From positions 1 through 6,788 of the forward strand of contig CAAGIU010000152.1 of assembly GCA_900770015.1 (NCBI GenBank): a stretch of DNA of 6,788 nt. The letters are read 5' to 3'. The translations under genes and the position numbers were made by a program. Within the stretch, counting starts at the first letter, position 1. Each line of letters begins with the position of its first letter. The DNA is from an uncultured Oscillospiraceae bacterium (GTDB lineage Bacteria; Bacillota_A; Clostridia; Oscillospirales; Oscillospiraceae). This document shows positions 1 to 6,043 of the stretch, in pieces. The notes under the pieces are model-generated. The model had not been told where the DNA came from. It worked only from the letters and a program-made list of their open reading frames with translations, and ran no database searches.

Positions 1-9
1 ACCAACGCT

Positions 10-57
10 CTCTCCTTCAGTCCGCTTCGCGGCCAGCTCCCTCCCAGAGGGAGCCTT
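10..57. repeat. Palindromic intergenic repeat at contig edge, probably truncated
   Basis: Two adjacent inverted repeats are visible: CCGC/GCGG around a TTC loop (22-32), and a perfect 8-bp GCTCCCTC/GAGGGAGC stem with a 3-base loop (36-54). The layout (CTC-rich lead, small stem, then a GCTCCCTC...GAGGGAGCC stem) resembles short palindromic repeats I know to be scattered between genes in gut Ruminococcaceae/Oscillospiraceae; that family assignment is recalled, not tested. No T-run follows on either strand, so it is not an obvious terminator. Its place at the contig edge fits an assembly broken at a multicopy repeat. The rest of 1-141 shows no gene; the plus-strand open frame starting at 84 lacks a family resemblance. 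Confidence 0.5.
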
Positions 58-141
58 GCGCACGCCGTTCGTTACCCGGTTCCATGCAACTCACCGCCAA
101 ATTACAATTTTTTGACGTCCCCCCTGCTGCAATGGCTGGCG

Positions 142-186
142 AAAAAAACACACCGCGCCGATGGGGTTTCCCCGGTTCGGCGCGGT
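142..186 (-). terminator. Strong rho-independent terminator after the cysteine desulfurase gene
   Basis: Read on the minus strand, a perfect 10-bp GC-rich stem (177-186 pairing with 152-161) encloses a second 4-bp GGGG/CCCC stem with a 3-base loop (163-173). It is followed after a 3-base gap by seven T residues (148-142). The distal arm begins 16 bases after the TGA of the upstream gene at 203. Stem strength, T-run and position all fit an intrinsic terminator ending the DUF3343-desulfurase transcript. Confidence 0.9.
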
Positions 187-202
187 ATGGGCGGAAGCGT
201 CT

Positions 203-1315
203 TCAGTGTCCGCCTCTTTTTTTCAGTTCGGACACGGCTGCCAGCAGGGCATCGGTCTGCGCGTCCGCGGCATCGTGGCCAAAACTGACCCGGACGGTGC
301 CGGAATCCAGCGTCCCGGCGCTTTCGTGGGCCAGGGGCGCGCAGTGAAGCCCCGCCCGGACGGCAACGCCCCTCTGCGCCAGAAATTCGGCAGCCGATTC
401 GCAGTCCATCCCGGGCAAAAAGGACACCGTCCCCGCCTGGTGCTGCCCGGAAAACACGGAAAACCCCATCCGCTTCAGCCCTTCGGCGCAGCGCTTTGCC
501 TGCCGGTGCTCCGCGGCGTAAATCCTGTCGATTCCCATCCGCTGCAGATACCGCATCCCCTCGGCAAGCCCCGCCGCCCCGGGCACATTCTGGGTTCCGG
601 CCTCCAGCCGTTCCGGCAGAAGCTCCGGCATATCATGGCGGATGGATTCGCTGCCCGTTCCGCCGTAGAGCAGCGGCACCGTCTGACCGGCGCACAGCAG
701 CAGTCCCGTCCCCTGGGGGCCAAGAAGTCCTTTGTGCCCAGGCATGGCGATGAATTCCGCCCCCAGTTCCCCCAGCCGGACAGGCAGCGTCCCGGCGGAC
801 TGGGCCGCATCCAGAATGAAGGGCACCGACGCCTCCCGGCAGAGCTTCGCCAGCTCCTGCACCGGCAGGACATAGCCGAAGACATTGGACACATGGGTAA
901 ACACCGCCGCCTCCGCGCCCCGGCTCAGCGCCCGGCGGAAGCTTTCCAGCGTATCCTCCCAGTCAAAGAGCTTTCGTCCCGCCACCTGTACCTGCGCTCC
1001 CCGGGCATACAGCGGGCGCATCACCGCGTTGTGCTCAAAACCGGACACCACCACCCGTCCCCCGGGGCGAATCAGACCGGAGATGGCGATGTTCAGCCCA
1101 TGGGTGCAGTTCATGGTCAGCACCACCTGCTCCGGGCGGCAGTCGAACAGCGCCCCCGCCGTCTCCCGGCAGTTGTAGATCCGCTCCGCCGCCTCTTTCG
1201 CCGCCCGGTAGCCGCCCCGGCCGGGGTTGGCACAGCGCTGCATGGCCTCGTTCACTGCCCAGAAAACAGCCGGCGGCTTTCGGAAGGAGGTTGCGCCGTT
1301 ATCCAGGTAGATCAT
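203..1315 (-). CDS. PLP-dependent cysteine desulfurase family protein (EF2568 type)
   Basis: A 370-residue fold-type I, class V aminotransferase-like enzyme. Such enzymes use pyridoxal phosphate to take sulfur (or selenium) from cysteine (or selenocysteine) as an enzyme-bound persulfide. Visible motifs: N-terminal YLDNGATS (3-10); EHNAV with H95; LDAAQSAG with D169 and Q172; the PLP lysine K195 in GHKGLLGPQG; and RAGLHCAPLAH with the probable persulfide cysteine C325. The RAGLHCAPLAH block and N-terminal start match the family typified by Enterococcus EF2568 (TIGR01977) more than housekeeping IscS/NifS or SufS. The ATG is preceded by GGAGGAG (1324-1330) and overlaps the TGA of the DUF3343 gene by four bases, so translation is probably coupled. 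A terminator follows directly. The true substrate cannot be told from sequence. The fold and chemistry are near certain; the biological role is inferred from the partner gene. Confidence 0.92.
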   Translation of the reverse strand: MIYLDNGATSFRKPPAVFWAVNEAMQRCANPGRGGYRAAKEAAERIYNCRETAGALFDCRPEQVVLTMNCTHGLNIAISGLIRPGGRVVVSGFEHNAVMRPLYARGAQVQVAGRKLFDWEDTLESFRRALSRGAEAAVFTHVSNVFGYVLPVQELAKLCREASVPFILDAAQSAGTLPVRLGELGAEFIAMPGHKGLLGPQGTGLLLCAGQTVPLLYGGTGSESIRHDMPELLPERLEAGTQNVPGAAGLAEGMRYLQRMGIDRIYAAEHRQAKRCAEGLKRMGFSVFSGQHQAGTVSFLPGMDCESAAEFLAQRGVAVRAGLHCAPLAHESAGTLDSGTVRVSFGHDAADAQTDALLAAVSELKKRGGH

Positions 1316-1566
1316 AGCCCAATCTCCTCCAGGGTGCCGTCACCATTCTGCCGATAGACCTTCCGCATGGGAATCTGCTCCTGCCGCAGCAGCTTTACCG
1401 CCTCCGAAATCTGCCTTGTCTGCAAACGCAGGCTGTAGCCGCAGCCCTGCTCCTCCATCCAGCGGGGCGTCCGGCGGAGGCTGCAGGAAAACCCTCCCCG
1501 ATTTAACAGCCGCTCCCCCCGCTGGGCATAGGTCACCGAGCGGAATGTGATCAAATAAACTTCCAT
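1312..1566 (-). CDS. DUF3343 protein, putative Se/S carrier
   Basis: An 84-residue soluble protein resembling the DUF3343 family (Pfam 'putative Se/S carrier protein-like'), usually 75-100 residues. It starts MEVYLITFRSVTYA and holds the family-type Cys-Gly pair in GCGYSL (C42-G43); a second cysteine is C28. No signal peptide or membrane segment is visible. Members are commonly found next to EF2568-type cysteine desulfurases, as here, where the two genes overlap by ATGA. A role accepting persulfide sulfur or selenium from the desulfurase and passing it on is a family-level proposal, not shown. The start is supported by GGAGG at 1576-1580, nine bases upstream; that site lies inside the 3' arm of a stable hairpin, so expression may be controlled at translation. 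The cysteine thiol C42 would be the carrier residue under this model. Confidence 0.8.
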   Translation of the reverse strand: MEVYLITFRSVTYAQRGERLLNRGGFSCSLRRTPRWMEEQGCGYSLRLQTRQISEAVKLLRQEQIPMRKVYRQNGDGTLEEIGL

Positions 1567-1572
1567 ACGACA

Positions 1573-1606
1573 AAACCTCCCGGAACATTCTATGCCCGGG
1601 AGGTTT
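1573..1606 (-). promoter_or_regulatory. Hairpin burying the DUF3343 ribosome-binding site
   Basis: A perfect 11-bp inverted repeat (1573-1583 with 1596-1606, 12-base loop) sits between the argD stop (1625) and the DUF3343 start (1566). On the minus-strand RNA the 3' arm, CCGGGAGGTTT, contains the whole GGAGG Shine-Dalgarno site. Folding would therefore hide it from ribosomes. The hairpin starts 18 bases after argD, where an intrinsic terminator would be expected, but only four T residues follow or overlap the stem base (1572-1575) before G. That makes a weak terminator at best. RBS masking, partial termination, or an mRNA processing/stability element between arg and DUF3343 segments are all possible. 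Confidence 0.7.
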
Positions 1607-1624
1607 GCTGGGTGACTTATACCG

Positions 1625-2788
1625 TTATCCGGCGCAGGCGGCTTTGATGACTGCGGCGGCTTTTTCGAGGACTTCCATGGGGATATTCAGGGCGGGCAGG
1701 AGCCGGACCTTGTCCTTGGCAGTCAGGCACAGGACGCCCCGCTCCATGCAGGTCTTCACCACTTCCCCGGCGGGCTTCGTGGTTTTCAGGCCGATCATCA
1801 AGCCCATGCCGCTGACCTGCTCGATGCCCTCGCAGCCGGCAAAGGTCTCAAAGAGGTATTCGCTCTTTTTGCGAACCTCGGCAAGCAGCGCATCGTCGAT
1901 TCTGCCCAGGATGCTCAGCGCGGCAGCACAGCTGACGGGATTGCCGCCGAAGGTGGAGCCGTGGTCGCCGAAGCCCAGAACATTCTGCACCTTCTCCCCC
2001 AGCAGGGTGGCGCCCAGAGGCAGGCCGCCGGCCAGTCCCTTGGCGGTGGACACCACATCGGGATGGAGGCCGTAGTTCATGTAGGCATAAAGCTGGCCGG
2101 TTCTACCGTTGCCGGTCTGCACCTCGTCCACCATCAACACGATGTCTTCCTTTTGGCACAGCGCTTCCAGTCCTGTCAGGAATCCGGGGTCCACAGGGAG
2201 CACGCCGCCCTCGCCCTGGATGCATTCCACCAGGACACCCGCCACAATCTTCTGCTCCGCCAGGGCGGCAATGGCATCCAGATCGCCGGTGTCCACGCTG
2301 ACAAAGCCCGGGGTCAGGGGCTGGAACAGCTCGTGGTAATGATCCTGTCCGGTGGCAGCCAGGGTGGTCAGGGTGCGGCCGTGGAAGCTGTTGTTCAGGG
2401 TCACAATCACATGGCGCTCTTCTCCGTACTTGTCGAAGGCGTACTTTCTGGCCGCCTTGATGGCGCATTCGTTGGCCTCCGCGCCGGAATTGGAGAAGAA
2501 GACCTTCTTCATGCCGGTCTTTTCGCACAGCATCCTGGCAAGGTTGGCACAGGGCTGGGTATAGTAGAGGTTCGACATATGCTGCACCTTGCCGATCTGC
2601 TCGGTGATGGCAGCCTGCCACACTTCATCGGCGATGCCGAAACTGGTGACACCGATGCCGGAGCCCATGTCCACATATTCCTTGCCGGTATCATCCCACA
2701 CCAGGGAGCCCTTGCCGGAGACGATCTCCACCGGGAACCGGTTGTAGGTTCCCGCGACGTATTCCCGATCGATCTTCTGAATACTCAT
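1625..2788 (-). CDS. argD: Acetylornithine aminotransferase
   Basis: ArgD transfers the amino group of glutamate to N-acetylglutamate 5-semialdehyde, giving N-acetylornithine; PLP-dependent, cytosolic. The 387-residue length is normal for the class III aminotransferase family. Motifs in order: MGSGIGVTSFG (41-51); the phosphate-binding SGAEANE (101-107); NNSFHGRT (132-139) with the PLP-stacking F135; ECIQGEGG (188-195); VDEVQTGNGRTG with D221, which binds the PLP ring nitrogen; the Schiff-base lysine K250 in STAKGLAGGLPLGA; and STFGGNPVSCAA. The ATG has GGGAGG six bases upstream (2795-2800), lying in the last codons of argB, with a 2-base gap between argB stop and argD start. Position after argC-J-B fixes the role as arginine biosynthesis rather than another omega-aminotransferase, though ArgD enzymes often also serve lysine synthesis (succinyl-DAP). 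It is the last arg gene before the hairpin. Confidence 0.96.
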   Translation of the reverse strand: MSIQKIDREYVAGTYNRFPVEIVSGKGSLVWDDTGKEYVDMGSGIGVTSFGIADEVWQAAITEQIGKVQHMSNLYYTQPCANLARMLCEKTGMKKVFFSNSGAEANECAIKAARKYAFDKYGEERHVIVTLNNSFHGRTLTTLAATGQDHYHELFQPLTPGFVSVDTGDLDAIAALAEQKIVAGVLVECIQGEGGVLPVDPGFLTGLEALCQKEDIVLMVDEVQTGNGRTGQLYAYMNYGLHPDVVSTAKGLAGGLPLGATLLGEKVQNVLGFGDHGSTFGGNPVSCAAALSILGRIDDALLAEVRKKSEYLFETFAGCEGIEQVSGMGLMIGLKTTKPAGEVVKTCMERGVLCLTAKDKVRLLPALNIPMEVLEKAAAVIKAACAG

Positions 2789-2790
2789 GC

Positions 2791-3654
2791 TTAACCTCCC
2801 ATGACCATGGTGCCCGCGCCTTCGTCGGTGAGCAGCTCCATCAGAATGGAGTGGGGCACTCTGCCGTCCATGATGACCACATGCTTCACGCCGGCATCAA
2901 TGGCATCGATGCAGCACTCCACCTTGGGGATCATGCCGCCGGAGATAACCCCCTCGGCCTGCAGCTGTTTCGCTTCGCTGACGGTGACGGCGGGAATCAG
3001 GGTGGAAGGATCGTCCTTGTCCTTCAGCAGTCCCGCGATGTCCGTCATCATAATCAGACGCTCGGCGTTCAGCGCCCCGGCGATGTGGGCCGCGGCGGTG
3101 TCGCCGTTGATGTTATAGGTGTTGCCCTGCTTGTCGCAGCCCACGGTGGAAATCACCGGGATATAGCCCTTTTCCAGCAGGTCCGTCACCGGCTCGATGT
3201 GGATTTTCTCGATTTTGCCCACATAGCCCAATCTTTCATCCTTCATGGAGCACTGGATCAGCCGTCCGTCCATGCCGGAAAGGCCCACGGCGTTGCCGCC
3301 CTTCATCTCCAGCAGGTTCACCAGGGTCTTGTTGACCTTGCCCGCCAGCACCATCTGGACGATATCCACGGTCTCCCGGTCCGTGACCCGGAGGCCGTTT
3401 ACAAACTCGGCCTTCTTGCCCAGCCTGCTCATCAGGTCGTTGATCTCCGGGCCGCCGCCGTGAACCAGCACCACCTTCACACCGATGAGCCACAGCAGGA
3501 CGATGTCCTCCATGACCTGCTGCTTCAGCTGTTCATTGATCATGGCGTTGCCGCCGTATTTGACCACCACGGTTTTTCCCCGGTACCGCCGGATATAGGG
3601 CAGGGCCTCGGTGAGCACCTCCGCCCGCTGGCCATTCGTCAATTCCATTTCCAT
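2791..3654 (-). CDS. argB: Acetylglutamate kinase, probably arginine-sensitive
   Basis: ArgB phosphorylates N-acetylglutamate with ATP, the controlled step in the cyclic arginine pathway. The 287-residue protein shows the amino acid kinase fold: VVVKYGGNAM (30-38) and LVHGGGPEI (63-71) for phosphate and substrate binding, FVNGLRVTD (84-92), a NINGDTAAAHIA block, TDIAGLL, and a GGMIPKVECC segment for nucleotide binding. Residues about 10-27 (AEVLTEALPYIRRYRGK) match the extra N-terminal helix that links dimers into the hexamer of arginine-inhibited kinases (Thermotoga, Pseudomonas). The C-terminal ELLTDEGAGTM also fits that class. Feedback inhibition by arginine is therefore inferred. The start MEMEL has two in-frame ATGs six bases apart; GAGAGG-like bases at about 3664-3669 favour the first. 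The gap to argJ is 13 bases, the largest in the cluster. Confidence 0.96.
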   Translation of the reverse strand: MEMELTNGQRAEVLTEALPYIRRYRGKTVVVKYGGNAMINEQLKQQVMEDIVLLWLIGVKVVLVHGGGPEINDLMSRLGKKAEFVNGLRVTDRETVDIVQMVLAGKVNKTLVNLLEMKGGNAVGLSGMDGRLIQCSMKDERLGYVGKIEKIHIEPVTDLLEKGYIPVISTVGCDKQGNTYNINGDTAAAHIAGALNAERLIMMTDIAGLLKDKDDPSTLIPAVTVSEAKQLQAEGVISGGMIPKVECCIDAIDAGVKHVVIMDGRVPHSILMELLTDEGAGTMVMGG

Positions 3655-3667
3655 CCGTATGTACCTC

Positions 3668-4882
3668 TCAGGTTCTGTAATCGCCGTTGATCTTCACATA
3701 GTCATAGGTCAGATCGCAGCCCCAGGCGGTGGAAGCAGCGGCGCCGCTGTTCAGCTCCACCAGGATCTCGATTTCCTTCTCCAGCAGGATCTGCTTGGCA
3801 ATCTCCTCGGAGAAATCGACGCCCGCGCCGTTTTTGCACACCGCAATCTCTCCGGCGGCGCTCTTGAAGGAAACATCGATTTTGTTCACATCCACATCCG
3901 CGCCGCTGTAGCCGATGGCGCAGAGAATACGGCCCCAGTTGGCATCCGCGCCGAACATGGCGGCCTTGGTCAGGCTGGAGCAGATGACGCTCTTGGCAAC
4001 GGTTTTTGCGGTCTGCAGATCGGCCGCTCCCGTGACCTTGCACTCCAGCAGCTTGGTGGCGCCCTCGCCGTCTCCGGCGATGCAGCGGCACAGATACACC
4101 GTGACGGTGTTCAGGGCCTTCATAAAGGTACGGAAGTCCTCACCGTCGGCGGTGATGGGATCGTTGCCCGCCATGCCGTTGGCGAGAACCGTGACCATGT
4201 CGTTGGTGGAGGTATCGCCGTCCACGCTGACCATATTAAAGGTATCTGCAATGTCGCAGGACAGGGCCTTCTGCAGCATATCCGGAGCGATGGCGGCATC
4301 GGTGGTGATAAACACCAGCATAGTGGCCATGTTGGGATGGATCATGCCGCTGCCCTTGGCAATACCGCCGATGCGGCAGGTCTTTCCGCCCAGGGTGAAT
4401 TCCACGGCGACTTCCTTCTTCACGGTGTCGGTGGTCATGATACCCTCGGCGGCATCTTCACTGCCGGTTTCGGACAGTCCCGCCATCAGCGCGGGAATCC
4501 CGGCGGCGATGGGGGCAATGTCCAGAGGCTGGCCGATGACGCCGGTGGAGGCCACCACCACATCGTCGGCATTGATCTTCATGGCGTCCGCCAGCAGCGC
4601 ACAGGTCTGCTGGGCAATTTCAGCGCCGTTGGCATTGCAGGTATTGGCGTTGCCGCTGTTGCAGATGACGGCCTGGGCAATTCCGTTGGCCAGATGCTGC
4701 TTTGTCACGATCAGGGGTGCGCCCTTGACCAGATTGGTGGTATACACCGCCGCCGCAGAGGCGGGAACCTGGCTGTAAATCAGGGAAAGATCCCGCTTGG
4801 TGCGGTTCTTCCGGATGCCGCAGTGGATGCCGTTGGCGGTAAAGCCCTTTGCGGCACAGACGCCGCCGGAAATCAGTTTCAT
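3668..4882 (-). CDS. argJ: Glutamate N-acetyltransferase / amino-acid acetyltransferase (ornithine acetyltransferase)
   Basis: ArgJ moves the acetyl group from N-acetylornithine to glutamate, releasing ornithine and regenerating N-acetylglutamate; bifunctional forms also make N-acetylglutamate from acetyl-CoA. The 404-residue precursor is of normal length and is expected to cut itself between A186 and T187 in HPNMATML into alpha and beta chains, T187 becoming the nucleophile. STGVIG (112-117) supplies the oxyanion-hole residues and K176 lies in AKGSGMIHP. The C-terminus ends in YVKINGDYRT, typical of the family. The start has GGAGG inside the last codons of argC (TAA at 4887-4889), only four bases before ATG, so the two are probably coupled. 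Presence of ArgJ with no argA or argE in the window indicates the acetyl-recycling pathway. Whether it is mono- or bifunctional cannot be read reliably from sequence. Confidence 0.97.
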   Translation of the reverse strand: MKLISGGVCAAKGFTANGIHCGIRKNRTKRDLSLIYSQVPASAAAVYTTNLVKGAPLIVTKQHLANGIAQAVICNSGNANTCNANGAEIAQQTCALLADAMKINADDVVVASTGVIGQPLDIAPIAAGIPALMAGLSETGSEDAAEGIMTTDTVKKEVAVEFTLGGKTCRIGGIAKGSGMIHPNMATMLVFITTDAAIAPDMLQKALSCDIADTFNMVSVDGDTSTNDMVTVLANGMAGNDPITADGEDFRTFMKALNTVTVYLCRCIAGDGEGATKLLECKVTGAADLQTAKTVAKSVICSSLTKAAMFGADANWGRILCAIGYSGADVDVNKIDVSFKSAAGEIAVCKNGAGVDFSEEIAKQILLEKEIEILVELNSGAAASTAWGCDLTYDYVKINGDYRT

Positions 4883-4886
4883 CTCT

Positions 4887-5810
4887 TTATTCCTCCAGGA
4901 TGGTCAGGCCGGTGGTTTCCTCCAGGCCCAGTACCAGATTCATATTTTGGATGGCAGCGCCGGAGGCGCCTTTGCCAAGATTGTCAAACCGGGAGACCAG
5001 CTGTATGCGCTCTTCATTGCCGAAGACGCTGATCTCCATATTGTCGTAGCCGGAAAGACGGGATGCACTCAGGAAGCCGCTCTCGTCACTCTGGGCATAC
5101 CGGACCAGCTTTCCGGTGTAATAGTCCCGGTACAGCTGGCGGATGTCCTCGATGCTGCCCCTCACATCCCCGCCGAACAGGGACACCACCACCTCCATGC
5201 CGGAATAGTAGGCCGAGACAATGGGGCTGAAAATGGGAGCCGTATGCAGACCGCAGATTTTCTGCATCTCGGGCAGGTGCTTGTGGTTCTGGGAAAGGCC
5301 GTACATTCTGGGCGCCTGCAGTGCATCCGGGTTCGCCTCATAGTCGGCGATCATCTTTTTGCCGCCGCCGGAGTAGCCCGTCAGGGAGAAGCAGGAAATG
5401 GCCAGCTCCGGGCGGATGAGGCCATGCTCCACCAGCGGCGCCACCAGGCTCACAAAGCCGCTGGCATGGCAGCCGGGGTTGGCGATCCGCTTGGCCCGTC
5501 GGAGCTTTTCCCGCAGGCCGCCCACCTCCGGGAAGCCGTACACCCAGTCGTCGCTGGTGCGGTGGGCCGTGGAGGTGTCGATGACGACGGTGTTGGGATT
5601 GGTCACCATGGCCGCCGCTTCCACCGCCGCCGCATCCGGCAGGCACAGGAAGGCCACGTCCGCCTCATTGAGAAATGCGCAGCGAGCAGCATCGTCCTTG
5701 CGGAGCTGCTCGCTGATCTCCAGTAGTTCCAGATCCGGGCGGGTGCTCAGTCTTTCACGGATCCGCAGGCCGGTGGTTCCGGCGCTGCCGTCGATAAATA
5801 TTTTGGTCAT
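4887..5810 (-). CDS. argC: N-acetyl-gamma-glutamyl-phosphate reductase, short form
   Basis: ArgC reduces N-acetylglutamyl-5-phosphate with NADPH to the semialdehyde. The 307-residue protein begins with an NAD(P)-binding stretch, KIFIDGSAGTTGLRI (3-17), in place of the GASGYxG motif of the longer common ArgC (about 340 residues). The catalytic cysteine is C114 in NPGCHASGF; common ArgC has NPGCYPT. DTSTAHR (78-84), FPEVGG (93-98) and GYSGGGKKMI follow the semialdehyde dehydrogenase pattern. Together these fit the 'uncommon' shorter ArgC subfamily (TIGR01851 type). It is the first gene of the cluster: AAGGAG at 5817-5822 lies six bases before the ATG, and a promoter with an arginine operator lies about 110 bases upstream. 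The leader between holds a strong hairpin. Confidence 0.95.
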   Translation of the reverse strand: MTKIFIDGSAGTTGLRIRERLSTRPDLELLEISEQLRKDDAARCAFLNEADVAFLCLPDAAAVEAAAMVTNPNTVVIDTSTAHRTSDDWVYGFPEVGGLREKLRRAKRIANPGCHASGFVSLVAPLVEHGLIRPELAISCFSLTGYSGGGKKMIADYEANPDALQAPRMYGLSQNHKHLPEMQKICGLHTAPIFSPIVSAYYSGMEVVVSLFGGDVRGSIEDIRQLYRDYYTGKLVRYAQSDESGFLSASRLSGYDNMEISVFGNEERIQLVSRFDNLGKGASGAAIQNMNLVLGLEETTGLTILEE

Positions 5811-5856
5811 AGCGGTCTCCTTCCGCGTTTGTTTTCCCTGTCGGTCTGCCCGGCCG

Positions 5857-5887
5857 ATGTTGGGGAGGATAGGATCCTCCCCAACAT
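5857..5887 (-). promoter_or_regulatory. Leader hairpin of the arg operon
   Basis: A perfect 14-bp inverted repeat (5857-5870 with 5874-5887) with a 3-base loop lies in the untranslated leader, about 30 bases after the predicted transcription start and 46 bases before argC. There is no T-run on either side, so it is not a standard intrinsic terminator for either strand. It could stabilise the 5' end of the mRNA, act in attenuation with an RNA partner not recognised here, or be a protein-binding palindrome in DNA. Its outermost minus-strand bases are ATG, the start of a 26-codon frame that overlaps argC (see findings). No known riboswitch was recognised. Confidence 0.65.
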
Positions 5888-5905
5888 AGGCAGTTCCCGT
5901 CTGTC

Positions 5906-5919
5906 TGAATTTTTATGCA
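5906..5919. promoter_or_regulatory. ArgR/AhrC operator (ARG box)
   Basis: The 14 bases TGAATTTTTATGCA match the ARG-box pattern TGAATwwwwATTCA at 13 of 14 positions; on the transcribed orientation they read TGCATAAAAATTCA, close to the Bacillus AhrC box. The box begins just downstream of the -10 element and covers the expected transcription start (about 5916), where bound arginine repressor would block RNA polymerase. A second, much weaker half-match (TGAATATTCCTGAA, 5959-5972) lies upstream of the -35 and could be an auxiliary site. The regulator gene itself is not in the window. Confidence 0.8.
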
Positions 5920-5922
5920 AGA

Positions 5923-5951
5923 ATTATACTTCTTTCTTGTATAATTGTCAA
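5923..5951 (-). promoter_or_regulatory. Consensus sigma-A promoter of argCJBD
   Basis: On the minus strand there is a perfect TTGACA (-35, 5946-5951), a 17-base spacer, and a perfect TATAAT (-10, 5923-5928). Transcription should start near 5916, giving a leader of about 105 bases before argC. Both hexamers and the spacing are at the ideal, so the promoter should be strong when not repressed, which fits the operator placed over its start site. Confidence 0.9.
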
Positions 5952-6043
5952 TCAATATTGAATATTCCTGAAAGTTTGTGACTATTCCATGAACGTATGC
6001 TTCCAGGAATCCCCGGTTTTCGTCCATTTGACAACATCCGGGC

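Noticed and set aside
161..1357. Plus-strand open frame of 398 codons opposite the cysteine desulfurase
   Set aside because: Pro/Arg/His-rich shadow of a gene with intact catalytic motifs; it also begins inside the terminator stem.
1573..1606. The argD-DUF3343 hairpin as a strong intrinsic terminator
   Set aside because: Only four T residues at the stem base, three of them inside the stem, followed by G; listed as a regulatory hairpin instead.
1616..1621. TATAAG on the minus strand just after argD as a promoter for the DUF3343 gene
   Set aside because: No recognisable -35 hexamer 16-18 bases upstream and no extended -10 TG; too weak to list as a feature, though a separate promoter cannot be excluded.
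1961..2794. Plus-strand open frame of 277 codons opposite argD, and a similar one at 2851-3690 opposite argB
   Set aside because: Both are antisense shadows of confidently named genes, with no recognisable domain.
3611..5032. Plus-strand open frame of 473 codons opposite argJ and the 3' part of argC
   Set aside because: It is antisense to well-identified genes, has low-complexity His/Gly/Ala-rich translation, no family motif and no clear ribosome-binding site. It results from the GC-rich codon bias of the genes beneath.
5940..5945. TATAAT on the plus strand within the arg promoter
   Set aside because: No -35 element at a suitable distance and no plus-strand gene downstream; it arises from the AT-rich spacer of the minus-strand promoter.
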